64,000 bases of DNA from positions 1 to 64,000 of the forward strand of contig RFGU01000083.1 of assembly GCA_003696955.1 (NCBI GenBank), in the 5' to 3' direction. The notes beneath the pieces were generated by a model that was not told the DNA's origin, made no database searches, and saw only the letters and a list, made by a program, of their open reading frames with translations. The position numbers were made by a program, and so were the translations under genes. The stretch's first letter is position 1; each line of letters opens with the position of its first letter. Positions 41,733 to 52,596 of this stretch are shown here, piece after piece. This stretch comes from Deltaproteobacteria bacterium (GTDB taxonomy: Bacteria > Myxococcota_A > Polyangia > Nannocystales > Nannocystaceae).

Positions 41733-42920
41733 ATGCGATTTTCCAACGCGTTCATTCCGCGCCGCGCCTACTGGTCGACGCCCTTTTGCAAGTGGCAGGG
41801 ATCGTTCTCGGACCTGCATCCCATCCGCTTCGCGGCCGACGTCGCCACCAAGGCGTTGGCGCGCCGGGAGATCTCGCCCGAGGTGCTCGATCAGGTGGTG
41901 CTCGGCTGGACCGTGCCGAGCAAGCAGGTGTTCTACGGGGCGCCGTACCTCGCGGCGCTCGTCGGGGCGCCGGGGATCACCGGGGCCATGATCTCCCAGG
42001 CCTGCGCGACCTCGGCGGCGGCGGTGGCCCATGCGGCCTCGTCCGTATCGTGCGGCGGCTCGGCGGCGAGCCTCGTGGTCCTCGCCGACAAGTGCAGCAA
42101 CGGGCCCCACGTGGTCTACCCGAACCCGTCGGGGCCGGGTGGCAAGCCGGACGCCGAGGACTGGGTCTGGGATGCCTTCAACCGCGACCCGTGGGCCAAG
42201 AACGCCATGATCGAGACGGCCGAGAACGTCGCGCGCGCGGAGAAGATCACCCGCGAGGAACAGGAGGCCATGACCCTGCTGCGGTACGAGCAGTACAAGA
42301 AGGCCGTCGAGTCCGGGTTCCATGGGCGTTTCTTCGTGGCGCCCTACGAGGTCAATCCGACGGGCCGCAAGGTGTTGCGGGTCGTCGAGCACGACGAAGG
42401 CGTCTTTCCCACCACCAAGGAGGGGCTTGCGAAGCTGCGTCCCGTGCTCCCCGACGGCACCGTGACCTTCGGGACGCAGACGTACCCTGCCGACGGCAAT
42501 GCCGGGCTGCTCGTGTGTTCGAAGGAGCGGGCCACGGAGCTTTCCGGGGGGGAGGCGCCCATCGAGGTGATCTCCTACGCGACGGCGCGGGTGGAGAAGG
42601 GGATGATGGCCAAGGCGGTGGTTCCCGCGGCACGCCGTGCCCTCGAGGCGGCCGGCATCGGCGTGGGCGACCTTGCGAGCGTCAAGACGCACAATCCCTT
42701 CGCCGTCAACGACGTCTACTTCTCGCGCGAGATGGGCATCGCCCCGGAGGACTTCAACCGCACGGGTAGCTCCCTGATCTTTGGGCATCCCCAGGGCCCG
42801 ACCGGGGCGCGTCTGCTCATCGAGGGGATCGAGGAGGCCCAAGAGCGGGGCGGCGGTTACGTCCTCTTCGCGGGCTGCGCGGCGGGGGACACGGCGGCCG
42901 CCATCGTCGTGCGTGTGTGA
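41733..42920 (+). CDS. Thiolase family acetyl-CoA acyltransferase
   Basis: 395 residues from the ATG at 41733, which has GGAGG 6 nt upstream. Condenses or cleaves acyl-CoA thioesters. Nucleophile Cys is in [15 protein letters not shown]; His residues in [10 protein letters not shown] and [11 protein letters not shown], and the second Cys in [14 protein letters not shown], complete the thiolase catalytic set. The C-terminal loop differs from the textbook CxGGG form. A Trp-rich segment [15 protein letters not shown] is unusual. The GTGA overlap couples it to yacG. Substrate chain length is not evident. Confidence 0.88.
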   Translation: MRFSNAFIPRRAYWSTPFCKWQGSFSDLHPIRFAADVATKALARREISPEVLDQVVLGWTVPSKQVFYGAPYLAALVGAPGITGAMISQACATSAAAVAHAASSVSCGGSAASLVVLADKCSNGPHVVYPNPSGPGGKPDAEDWVWDAFNRDPWAKNAMIETAENVARAEKITREEQEAMTLLRYEQYKKAVESGFHGRFFVAPYEVNPTGRKVLRVVEHDEGVFPTTKEGLAKLRPVLPDGTVTFGTQTYPADGNAGLLVCSKERATELSGGEAPIEVISYATARVEKGMMAKAVVPAARRALEAAGIGVGDLASVKTHNPFAVNDVYFSREMGIAPEDFNRTGSSLIFGHPQGPTGARLLIEGIEEAQERGGGYVLFAGCAAGDTAAAIVVRV

Positions 42921-43138
42921 CCGTGGCTCCTTCGGATCGCGACGGAGAGAACGGCCGCGCTCGCGGCTGTCCGACCTGTGGCCGCCCCCCACGGCCGAAG
43001 GACGACGCCGCGTATCCGTTTTGCTCCAGACGGTGCAAGCTCGCCGATCTCGGTGCATGGCTCGACGAGCGTTACCGGATCCCGGCACCGGACGAGGTGC
43101 CCGACACGATGGACCAAGGCGGCGGGGACGTACCATAA
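42917..43138 (+). CDS. yacG: YacG-like zinc protein (DNA gyrase inhibitor family)
   Basis: 73 residues. Zinc-binding family fingerprint [24 protein letters not shown] gives four Cys in the CxxC...CxxxC arrangement, followed by [15 protein letters not shown], the conserved YacG C-terminal tail. In Escherichia coli YacG binds and inhibits gyrase. The GTG start overlaps the thiolase stop by 4 bp. Confidence 0.9.
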   Translation: MTVAPSDRDGENGRARGCPTCGRPPRPKDDAAYPFCSRRCKLADLGAWLDERYRIPAPDEVPDTMDQGGGDVP

Positions 43139-43166
43139 CGGCGTTTCGTCCGGTATCATCTTCGCC

Positions 43167-43922
43167 ATGGAAGCAGGGGGACGCCTTCACCAAGCGCGGT
43201 GGCACGCCGTGGCCTACGCGCTAGCCATCCTCGTCGGAGCCTGCGAACCGGCGACCGAGGGGCTCGGGGGATCGGGTGGCGGCGACGGCAGCGGTACGGC
43301 TGCCACGTCCGACACCGCGGCCTCGACCAGCAGCGGTGTGGCGACGACGACCGGCACGTCGCAAGGGTCGGCGAGTGCCACCGGGACGACCTCCACCTCC
43401 ACGGGCACGGACGCCGGCGGTTCGACCGCGGGCGTCACGTCGAGCACGTCGGGGGGCACCACCGGGATGGTGGGCTCTACGACGGGCGTGGGCTCTACGA
43501 CGGGCGTGGGCTCTACGACGGGCATGGGTTCGACGACCGGCATGGGTTCGACGACCGGCATGGGTTCGACGACCGGCATGGGCTCGACCACGGGGATGGG
43601 CTCGACCACGGGGGGCGGCGGCCTCGGGATGTACGACGGGCCGTGCGCGTCCAACGACGACTGCGAAGCGGGCCTCGTGTGTGACAAGGAAGGGGGCTGG
43701 AAGGGCATCGCCGACTGGGCCGACGGGTCGTTCTGCACGCATCCGTGCACGGAGAACGGCGATTGTCCGGCGGCCAACGGCGGCACGGCGCCGGCCTTCT
43801 GCGGCCTGGGCGACGTGTGCAGGCTCAACTGCGATCCGTTGCAGCAGGGGGGGGATTGCCCGCCGGGGATGACGTGCCTGGGCAAGGCCCTTTCGACGGA
43901 CTTCTGTTCCTACGTTCCGTGA
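43167..43922 (+). CDS. Cysteine-rich lipoprotein with GSTTG(M/V) repeats
   Basis: 251 residues from the ATG at 43167. Signal VAYALAILVGAC is lipoprotein-like. A Ser/Thr/Gly linker follows, ending in eight copies of the hexapeptide GSTTGM or GSTTGV. The C-terminal about 100 residues have ten or more Cys in the pattern CASNDDCEAGLVC, FCTHPCTENGDCP, CRLNCDP and GGDCPPGMTC, probably a chain of small disulphide knots. It belongs to the same stalk-plus-Cys-module family as several other lipoproteins here. Function unknown; the number of hexapeptides may vary between strains. Confidence 0.82.
   Translation: MEAGGRLHQARWHAVAYALAILVGACEPATEGLGGSGGGDGSGTAATSDTAASTSSGVATTTGTSQGSASATGTTSTSTGTDAGGSTAGVTSSTSGGTTGMVGSTTGVGSTTGVGSTTGMGSTTGMGSTTGMGSTTGMGSTTGMGSTTGGGGLGMYDGPCASNDDCEAGLVCDKEGGWKGIADWADGSFCTHPCTENGDCPAANGGTAPAFCGLGDVCRLNCDPLQQGGDCPPGMTCLGKALSTDFCSYVP
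43472..43615 (+). repeat. 18-bp tandem repeat, 8 units
   Basis: Eight direct 18-bp units (GGGCTCTACGACGGGCGT and close variants) run without gaps from 43472 to 43615. Units 1-2 are identical, 3 is a hybrid, 4-6 share the GGGTTCGACGACC form, and 7-8 the GGGCTCGACCACG form. Reading frame is kept, so copy changes would lengthen or shorten the protein stalk by six residues. Confidence 0.92.
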
Positions 43923-43935
43923 CCTGCTGCCGTCG

Positions 43936-44685
43936 TCACGCGCCGGGGCCGGCGCGGCGATCGATCTCGACCCAACCCCCGGCCGGGAGCGTGACCGGCA
44001 GCCGCCATGGGCCGTAGGCCGTGCGGCAAAGGGCCAGCACGCGGGACCCGAGGGCGGCGAAGATGCGCTTGACCTCGTGGAACTTGCCGCCCACCAACAC
44101 GATGCGGCACACGGGGCCCGGGGCGGGGCGCAACAGGCCCGGGTGCGCCTTCTCGTCGGGCACGGTTTCGATCCTACGGATCTCGGGCCGGTGGCCGTCG
44201 TCGAGCACGAGGTCTTCGGGGCACGGCGCGGGCGGGCGGTCGAGCAGGGCCTCGTAGGTGCGTTCGATCCCGTACTTGGGGTGGGCGAGCCGATGGACCC
44301 ACGTGCCGTCGGTCGTCCACAGCAGGAGCCCCGTCGTGTCGAGGTCGAGGCGGCCCACCGCCCGCAGGTGGCGATGGAGCGGGGCACCGGCGAGCAGTTC
44401 GTAGGCGGTCGCGTGGCGCCGGTCGGAACGGGCGGTCACCACCCCTGCGGGCTTGTGCTGCAGCACGTGGACGTGCTCGCGCAGGACGAGGGGCTCGCCG
44501 TCGAGGCGTACGGTCAGGGGCAAGTGGGACGGCGGCACCCTCTCCTTGGCATCCGTCCATGGCGTGCCGTCGTGGCGGGTGAGGCGACCGGCCCGGATCG
44601 CCCGGGTGGCGGCCCGGCGACCGAGGCCGCTCGAGCGGGCGAGGAGCAGGTCGAGGCGGGGCACGGGGGCCGAGTCTAGGGGCAT
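43936..44685 (-). CDS. RsuA/RluB-family pseudouridine synthase
   Basis: 249 residues. Converts uridine to pseudouridine in rRNA. An S4-like RNA-binding segment at the N-terminus (RLDLLLARSSGLGRRAATRAIRAGR) precedes the catalytic domain with the Asp in AVGRLDLDTTGLLLWT, then YEALLDRP, and CRIVLVGGKFHEVKRIFAALG. The subgroup resembles RsuA/RluE rather than RluA. It is convergent with the preceding lipoprotein gene. Target base (16S or 23S) cannot be told. Confidence 0.9.
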   Translation of the reverse strand: MPLDSAPVPRLDLLLARSSGLGRRAATRAIRAGRLTRHDGTPWTDAKERVPPSHLPLTVRLDGEPLVLREHVHVLQHKPAGVVTARSDRRHATAYELLAGAPLHRHLRAVGRLDLDTTGLLLWTTDGTWVHRLAHPKYGIERTYEALLDRPPAPCPEDLVLDDGHRPEIRRIETVPDEKAHPGLLRPAPGPVCRIVLVGGKFHEVKRIFAALGSRVLALCRTAYGPWRLPVTLPAGGWVEIDRRAGPGA

Positions 44686-44727
44686 CCTGCGGGGCCGCGC
44701 TCGGGTCGCGAGGAGCTCGCCTTCGCG

Positions 44728-45351
44728 GTGCGTGTAGGCTTGCCGGCCGTGGGGAGTGCGCCCCTCCTACCCGACGAGGCCCGCGTCGTGGACCGGGCCC
44801 GACGGGGCGACAAGGCCGCGTTCGCGCAGATCTACCGCGCCTACGCCCGTCCCCTCTACGCCCGGGTGCTCGCGCCGTTCCTCGGCGACCGCGACGACGC
44901 CGAGGACGCCCTGCGCGAGACCTTCATCGCGTTCCATCGTGCGCTTCCATCGTATGCGTGGAAGCCGCCGGGGCTTTGGCCCTACCTTGCGACCCTCGCG
45001 CGCAACAAGGCCCGGGACCTGTTGCGGGCATCGGGGCGAAGGCAGCGGCTGCGCGGTGCGTACGCCGAACTGCTCGATGCCCTGCCCGCAGCTCGGTCGG
45101 TTCCCGAAGCTCCGGACGACGCCGTGTTCCGCGGCCAACTTCGGGCGCACATCGAACAGGTCCTCGAGTCCATGAACCCACGGTACGCCACGGTGCTCCG
45201 CATGCGCCTGCTCGAAGGCCGTGATCGTCCCGAGTGTGCCGAGTCCCTCGGCGTCACCCTCGGCAACCTCGACGTCCTCTTCTTCCGCGCCGTACGGGCG
45301 TTTCGCAAGGCGTGGAACACCCTCCATGGCGAGGAGGCGAAGGCGCCGTGA
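44728..45351 (+). CDS. ECF-type sigma factor
   Basis: 207 residues from a GTG at 44728; a second GTG at 44749 would start MGSAPLLPDEARVV and is also reasonable. Region 2 is LYARVLAPFLGDRDDAEDALRETFIAFHRALPSY with the DAED core-binding signature, and region 4 is MNPRYATVLRMRLLEGRDRPECAESLGVTLGNLDVLFFRAVRAFRKA, an HTH. No region 3, so it is an ECF-class factor. It leads a five-gene unit whose next product has the look of a membrane-bound partner. Confidence 0.88.
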   Translation: MRVGLPAVGSAPLLPDEARVVDRARRGDKAAFAQIYRAYARPLYARVLAPFLGDRDDAEDALRETFIAFHRALPSYAWKPPGLWPYLATLARNKARDLLRASGRRQRLRGAYAELLDALPAARSVPEAPDDAVFRGQLRAHIEQVLESMNPRYATVLRMRLLEGRDRPECAESLGVTLGNLDVLFFRAVRAFRKAWNTLHGEEAKAP

Positions 45352-45428
45352 CCTTCGTGCGGTTTCGCCGCCGACCCCGTCGGCGTAAGCTATCGCCGTC
45401 CGCCGTCGTTCCGGCGATCGAGCCCGAC

Positions 45429-45998
45429 ATGGACCCCTCGCAGCACCCGCCCCCGGACACCGCCCCGGACGCCCTCGACGGCGTGTGGGAGGAGGATCTG
45501 CGTCGCGGACAGGCGGCCGAGGGCGAGCGCGGGTCGGTCGAGGACGAGTTGGCCGTCGTGCGCCTCGTGCGCCATGCGGCGTCGCCTGCGGACCTCGATC
45601 CGGCCGTGGCGGACCGGGTGCTCTCCGAGGTCGAGCGGGCCGTCCGGCCGCGTCGGCGCTTCCTGCGGTGGCCGGTGGCGATGGGCGGCCTCCTCGCGGG
45701 CGCAGCCGCCGTGGCGCTTTGGGTGCGCGCACCCGACGGGGCCGTGTCCGAGGAGACGGCCCCGGCGAAGGTGGCCGCCGGGGCGCCTTCGCCCGAGGCA
45801 TCGACCGTCGCCCCGCCCGCGAGCGGGGGGGGCGGAGCGACGACCGGTACGTCCCGCCTCCTCGAGGCCCAGTTCGCCCGGCTCGAGCCGATGGAGCGTG
45901 CACGGATCTCGCGTCACGTGGCGTCTGCGCGCCGAGGCCTGGTCGAAGACCTCGTGGGCCGCCTCGGCGCCCCGGCCGCCGCAGGAGGCATGCCGTGA
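45429..45998 (+). CDS. Membrane protein beside the ECF sigma (anti-sigma candidate)
   Basis: 189 residues from the ATG at 45429. An in-frame GTG at 45348 overlapping the sigma stop by 4 bp is the alternative, but the intervening sequence looks non-coding. A cytoplasmic part of about 75 residues (WEEDLRRGQAAEGERG, VVRLVRHAASPADLDPAV) leads to one membrane helix (FLRWPVAMGGLLAGAAAVALWV) and an Ala/Pro-rich periplasmic domain. That topology and position suit an anti-sigma factor, though no zinc-binding HxxxCxxC motif is present. Assignment is by position. Confidence 0.6.
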   Translation: MDPSQHPPPDTAPDALDGVWEEDLRRGQAAEGERGSVEDELAVVRLVRHAASPADLDPAVADRVLSEVERAVRPRRRFLRWPVAMGGLLAGAAAVALWVRAPDGAVSEETAPAKVAAGAPSPEASTVAPPASGGGGATTGTSRLLEAQFARLEPMERARISRHVASARRGLVEDLVGRLGAPAAAGGMP

Positions 45999-46537
45999 AC
46001 GCATCGAGGACCCGAAGGTGGCGGGGGCTGCTCGCGGCTGCGGTGTGCCTCGCCCTTGTGGGGGCCGGCGGCATGGCGGTGCAGTCCTCCAAGCGCCGGG
46101 CCGCCACGGTGGGGATCGCTCAACTCGTCGAGGTGGCCGAGGCCCAGGCGGACGTGCACGAGCGGGCAGGAAGGCCCGACGAGGCGGCCCGCGTACTCGA
46201 CGATGCCCTGCGCGCACCGTGGCCGAAGACGGCCGATCGGGACGTGGCGATCGCCCTGCGCAGCGCCCTGCTCGGTCGATGGGCGCGGCTTCGGCTCGAC
46301 GACCCGAATCTCTCCGATGATGAACGAAACCGCGTCCGCGATCGTATCGTCGCGCACCTCGACGATGCATCCGAGCTCCACGAAGACGCCTTCACGGCAC
46401 GGTTGTTGGCCATCCTCGGCGAGATCTACGAGGCGGAGGGCCGCGACGACGAGGCGCTTGCGGCCTACGAACGGGCCCTCGAGATCAATCGGACGCTACT
46501 CGAACGACTGCTCGAGGAGGGCGGCGATGCCCCCTGA
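45995..46537 (+). CDS. TPR-like envelope protein
   Basis: 180 residues, GTG start overlapping the upstream stop by 4 bp. Signal or anchor helix GLLAAAVCLALVGAGG, then helix pairs of TPR type: LVEVAEAQADVHERAGRPDEAARVLDDALRAP and, at the C-terminus, ARLLAILGEIYEAEGRDDEALAAYERALEINRTLLE, with the A-x-x-x-Y pattern of TPR units. It overlaps the following lipoprotein gene by 11 bp. Probably a periplasmic adaptor for the sigma-factor module; no partner can be named. Confidence 0.68.
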   Translation: MNASRTRRWRGLLAAAVCLALVGAGGMAVQSSKRRAATVGIAQLVEVAEAQADVHERAGRPDEAARVLDDALRAPWPKTADRDVAIALRSALLGRWARLRLDDPNLSDDERNRVRDRIVAHLDDASELHEDAFTARLLAILGEIYEAEGRDDEALAAYERALEINRTLLERLLEEGGDAP

Positions 46538-47132
46538 GTCGAACCGGCGCCATGCATGTCGCCGGCCGGCATCGAGCCGTCGCAGCCGCCGACAGCGATG
46601 GATGCTCGTCGCGGCGCTCGCCGGCGTCGCCGCCGCGGTGCAGGCGGGCTGCGCCGCCAAGCGAGCGGGGGCACCGGCGCCCGCAAGGACGGCGGCGCCC
46701 GGTGCTGCGGGGGCCGAGTACGAGGCCGCCGAAGCCCGGGCGCCCGAGGATCTCGACAGCCTCGTCGCTCGCCTCGACGCCTACGAGGCCCGCCTCGGAC
46801 GCCTCGCCGGTCGCCGCCGGGGCGAAGGTGCCGAGGCCGAGGCCGTCGCGGAGCCGGCGCCACGACCTACCGAGGCGGATGTCGCGGCGGATGCGGCCGC
46901 ACCCCGGGCTGCGGTACGTCGGGATCGGCCCGCGACGGAAGCCGCGCCCGGGGACCGGTGCAGCCAGGTGTGCGAACTCGAAGACGCCATCTGCGACCTG
47001 GCGGATCGGATCTGCGATCTGGCGGCACGGCATGCCGGTGAGCCTCGCTACGAGGCGGCGTGTCGGCGGGCCGAGGACGACTGCAACCGGGCCCGCGATG
47101 CATGCTCGGCGTGCAATCCAGGGCAACCATGA
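46527..47132 (+). CDS. Lipoprotein with C-terminal Cys/helix module
   Basis: 201 residues from the ATG at 46527. Basic N-terminus, hydrophobic WMLVAALAGVAAAVQAGC ending in a lipobox Cys, then an Ala/Pro-rich region and a C-terminal helix bundle with six Cys (RCSQVCELEDAICDLADRIC, then AACRRAEDDCNRARDACSACN). The Cys spacing suggests disulphide staples between helices. It is the fourth gene of the sigma module. Function unknown. Confidence 0.68.
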   Translation: MPPESNRRHACRRPASSRRSRRQRWMLVAALAGVAAAVQAGCAAKRAGAPAPARTAAPGAAGAEYEAAEARAPEDLDSLVARLDAYEARLGRLAGRRRGEGAEAEAVAEPAPRPTEADVAADAAAPRAAVRRDRPATEAAPGDRCSQVCELEDAICDLADRICDLAARHAGEPRYEAACRRAEDDCNRARDACSACNPGQP

Positions 47133-48442
47133 CGGACGTATCGCCGGAACGAGGCGCGGAGGCGGACACGGGCCGCGGGCCGGTGTTGCTGCTGGTGCCC
47201 GACCCCGACGCCGACCGGGGCGTCGTCCGCGAGGTGGCCGGGCAGGGCGTCGTCGACTTCCTGGTTCGGCAGGCCCGGGAAGCAGGGTTTGCAGAGGTAC
47301 TCGTCGCGCCCGGCGTGAAGGCGACGGTTCCGTCGGCGCGCGAGGTCTGCGGGCTCGATTCCGTCGAGGCTCCGGCCCTCGTGGCCTACGAGACGACGTA
47401 CGTACGTGCCGCGTTGCTCCGTCTCATGGTGGAACATCCCCTCGACGACGACGAGCGGTTCACGGTCTACGACATCCACGGACGACCCGCCGGGGTGTTC
47501 TTCGGGCGGCTGTTCCGCGTGCCCGAGGATCTGCCGGTGGCCGAGGCCCTCGACCTGCCGGCCGAACTCGAGGATCGAGCCGCGGTTCGGTGGGTGGGGG
47601 AGCCCGATCGGCGCGATGTGACCGCGATGGTCTACGCCGACGCCGGGGTCGAGAACCTGACGGCGAATCCCTGGGACGTCCACGTCCTCGAACGATTGTT
47701 GCGCGTGTTGGCGCCGTGGGGCAGCCGGCCCGAGCGGGTGGAGTTCGCGGCGCTGGTCCTCGCGATCTCGGCGGGGCTCGTGCCCATGCTCCGCACCGGG
47801 TGGAGCCCGTTCGTCGGCGCCCTGGCCCTGGTCCTCGCGGTCACCGTGCAGCGCGCGATCGTCCCGCTGCGGCGCTTGCACGGGACGCCGCCCCCGACGG
47901 ACCGGCTGGCCGATGCGATCCGTTCCATCGGGCACGCTTCGTATACCGTTGGCCTCACATATCGCCTCGTCAACGACGAGTCCCGTCCGCTGGTGGCCAG
48001 CCTGGTGTTGCTCGTGGTCGGTGCCGGCGCGGCGTTGCTCGCGCTGCTGCGCGCCCGGGAATATCTCCAGGGACGTGCCGAAGGGCCGCTTGCCCTGCAG
48101 CGGGCCGAGGCATGGATTCGGCGCATGGGCGTCGATCCGGCCGCCTGGTGGCGCGGCCTGCCGGCCCTCGAGTTGCTCGCGCTTGTGCTCGCGGTCCTCG
48201 GGCGCGCCACGTTGCCGTGGTTCGTGTTCGTCCTGGCGTCGGCCGCCCGCCTGTGGCGATGGTTCGTCACGGGAGAGTTGGGGCGGTGGAAAGCGACGGA
48301 ACCCGGGTTCGACGTGGGCGAGGCGTCGGGCGCGCGAGGGGTGTCCGGCGTGGTCGCCGAGGTCTCCGAGGGGAAGGGGCCCGACGCTGAAAACGGCGAA
48401 ATTTCGCGACCTGGGGCCGTTTCTCCACGGTCGGAAGTTTGA
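47129..48442 (+). CDS. Membrane protein with nucleotidyltransferase-like N-terminus
   Basis: 437 residues from the ATG at 47129, 4-bp overlap. Residues 1 to about 175 look like a Rossmann-type nucleotidyltransferase that has lost its motif (LLLVPDPDADRG, VVDFLVRQAREAGFAEVLVAPG). Residues about 180 onward (NPWDVHVLERLLRVLAPWGSRPERVEFAALVLAI) resemble the entry to CDP-alcohol phosphatidyltransferases. The hallmark D-G-x-x-A-R...D...D is absent in the five or so following helices. It may be a degenerate relative of bifunctional inositol-phosphate transferases. That is a guess; the membrane topology is clear. Confidence 0.65.
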   Translation: MTDVSPERGAEADTGRGPVLLLVPDPDADRGVVREVAGQGVVDFLVRQAREAGFAEVLVAPGVKATVPSAREVCGLDSVEAPALVAYETTYVRAALLRLMVEHPLDDDERFTVYDIHGRPAGVFFGRLFRVPEDLPVAEALDLPAELEDRAAVRWVGEPDRRDVTAMVYADAGVENLTANPWDVHVLERLLRVLAPWGSRPERVEFAALVLAISAGLVPMLRTGWSPFVGALALVLAVTVQRAIVPLRRLHGTPPPTDRLADAIRSIGHASYTVGLTYRLVNDESRPLVASLVLLVVGAGAALLALLRAREYLQGRAEGPLALQRAEAWIRRMGVDPAAWWRGLPALELLALVLAVLGRATLPWFVFVLASAARLWRWFVTGELGRWKATEPGFDVGEASGARGVSGVVAEVSEGKGPDAENGEISRPGAVSPRSEV

Positions 48443-48467
48443 CCCCCCCGGGGGTGGGTGCTAGCGT
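48439..48467 (+). promoter_or_regulatory. Promoter of lon (sigma-70-like)
   Basis: TTGACC at 48439-48444, 17-nt spacer with a CCCCCGGGGG palindrome, and TAGCGT at 48462-48467. The -10 lies about 57 bp upstream of the lon ATG. No heat-shock sigma-32 motif is evident. The -35 overlaps the stop codon of the preceding gene. Confidence 0.6.
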
Positions 48468-48523
48468 TCGCACGCTCGAAGCGCTCCGGCAACACCCGTC
48501 GAACGGCCCTTCGAAGACCCACC

Positions 48524-51001
<2,478 letters not shown>

Positions 51002-51034
51002 TCGGGGGTACCGGGAGCGTAAAGGGGCGAGGCC

Positions 51035-51574
51035 GTGCGTCGTCTCCTGGCGGTCGTAGGCGTTTCCGGTGCGGTCGGGGGGCTCGCCTACCTGGTGTTG
51101 CGTCCCGAGCCACCTCTGGCGGCCGACCGCGCGGGCTCGTCGAACGGGCAGTCTCGCCGGGCTTCGGCCAAGCCTGCGACCTTTCGAGCGCTCGGCCGGC
51201 GTGGTCGTGGGACGGGTATGGCCCGGACCGCGACGGAGCGGGCAGGAGCGGAGCCGGGGCCGCCCGAGTCCACCGCTCCGGCCCCGGACGCCATCGCCTT
51301 CGACGAGGCGCGGGAGGGCTTCGAGACCGTGCTCGCCCGGATCGACGACATGGTCGACCAGCGGGTCACCTTGGACCCTCGCAGCTACGACGAATGGCGC
51401 GGGCGGGCGAACGCTGCCTTTGCGGCGTACCAGACCTTCATCGATGCGAACACGCCGGAAGGCCGCGCACGCCTCGACGAGGCCCATCGCGAGCTGGCCC
51501 GTGCCCTGCGCGCCCTCGAACGGCGTGTGCGACGGGACCCGCGGCGTCCCGAGTGGATGGACGCCGTGCCGTAG
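51035..51574 (+). CDS. Small exported protein, unknown
   Basis: 179 residues from a GTG at 51035, 33 bp after lon. N-terminal hydrophobic stretch RRLLAVVGVSGAVGGLAYLVL acts as a signal or anchor. A Ser/Arg/Gly-rich linker to about residue 85 leads to a helical C-terminal half (FDEAREGFETVLARIDDMVDQRV, RARLDEAHRELARALRALERRV) that may form a coiled coil. No family recognised. Confidence 0.65.
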   Translation: MRRLLAVVGVSGAVGGLAYLVLRPEPPLAADRAGSSNGQSRRASAKPATFRALGRRGRGTGMARTATERAGAEPGPPESTAPAPDAIAFDEAREGFETVLARIDDMVDQRVTLDPRSYDEWRGRANAAFAAYQTFIDANTPEGRARLDEAHRELARALRALERRVRRDPRRPEWMDAVP

Positions 51575-51688
51575 CATCCGGCGCGGCGTGGGCCGATCGG
51601 GCGACGAAGGTGCCCCGGCCGGATCGGCCCCAGGATTGCGGGAGGACGCCCGCCGGGGACCGTGTCGGGGGCCTGTTAGGATGCGCCC

Positions 51689-52591
51689 ATGCACGGCATG
51701 CGAATCCGGACGATCGCGTGGGCGGGTGCATGGATCCTCGGATGCGGATCGCCCGTCCTGCGGGATGCGGGCGTACGTCCCGTCGAGGAAGGGGCGAAAC
51801 CGCCGCCTGGCTACCGTGCGCCCGTGGCCATGGCCGATCTCGATGCCGTGGTGGCCCGCGGCGAACTGCTCGTGCGGCTCGACCGAGCCGTCGAGATCGG
51901 TCTTTCGATGGTGCACACGTCCCGCGCCGCGTCGGAGGGCGCGATCCTGTTGCCGGTCGCGACCATGGACGACCCCATGCGTGTGGCGGAGGTGCGCTTC
52001 GTCCGGTTCCCGTCCCCGCCGAAGGGGCCGGAGGATCTCGAGGCCGCCGAGATCCATGCGAACGTCGGCGTGGTCTTCCCCGAGGAGCGGGTGTTGCAGG
52101 TGGAGTTGGTGGGCAAGCCCGTCGATCCGTCCACGGTCGTCGGCATGCAGGTGCACGCCGTGCTCGCGGCGACGGCCGCGCTCGCCCGTCGTGACGCGGG
52201 CCGATTCCGCCTGCACGCAGTACCCGAGCGTGTGCCGACCGATACGAATCGTTTCGGCTACGTGGATCAGGTGCGGGTGCACGCCCTTGCCGACGGCAAC
52301 GCGGGAACCGACTACGATCTGGTGGTACGCCCGCCCGAGCGGGGGACGGCGGCCGAGGTGGCGACGATCGCCGAGGCCGATCGCTTCGATCTCGAGCTGC
52401 GGCAGGTGGACGTGCCCGCGCCGACGCCCACGCCGTCCGCGGTCGCCAGGGCCGGGACGCTCCTGGCACGGGGGGCCGGGGAGGTCACGATCACCTGTGC
52501 CGAGGGGGCGGTCTACCGCGCCGTACTCGGGCGTGCGGGGGTCGAGGTCCGCCGCGTGGCTGCGAAGGCCGACGAAGGTGCGGTACGGTAA
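51689..52591 (+). CDS. Lipoprotein, unknown, beside Ser/Thr kinase
   Basis: 300 residues. Signal IAWAGAWILGCG has a lipobox. The remainder is beta-rich with a regular alternation and no Cys-rich module (VARGELLVRLDRAVEIGLSMVHTS, GVVFPEERVLQVELVGKPV, FRLHAVPERVPTDTNRFGYVD). No match to a family I know. It ends 5 bp before the kinase start and may be an envelope partner in the same transcript. Confidence 0.68.
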   Translation: MHGMRIRTIAWAGAWILGCGSPVLRDAGVRPVEEGAKPPPGYRAPVAMADLDAVVARGELLVRLDRAVEIGLSMVHTSRAASEGAILLPVATMDDPMRVAEVRFVRFPSPPKGPEDLEAAEIHANVGVVFPEERVLQVELVGKPVDPSTVVGMQVHAVLAATAALARRDAGRFRLHAVPERVPTDTNRFGYVDQVRVHALADGNAGTDYDLVVRPPERGTAAEVATIAEADRFDLELRQVDVPAPTPTPSAVARAGTLLARGAGEVTITCAEGAVYRAVLGRAGVEVRRVAAKADEGAVR

Positions 52592-52596
52592 CCGTC

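Noticed and set aside
43472-43615. Repeat array as possible CRISPR
   Set aside because: Units are contiguous without spacers and lie in frame inside a lipoprotein gene.
48439-48467. Heat-shock (sigma-32 or CIRCE) control of lon
   Set aside because: No CIRCE inverted repeat and no CTTGAA/CCCCAT-type spacing; a normal TTGACC/TAGCGT promoter explains it.
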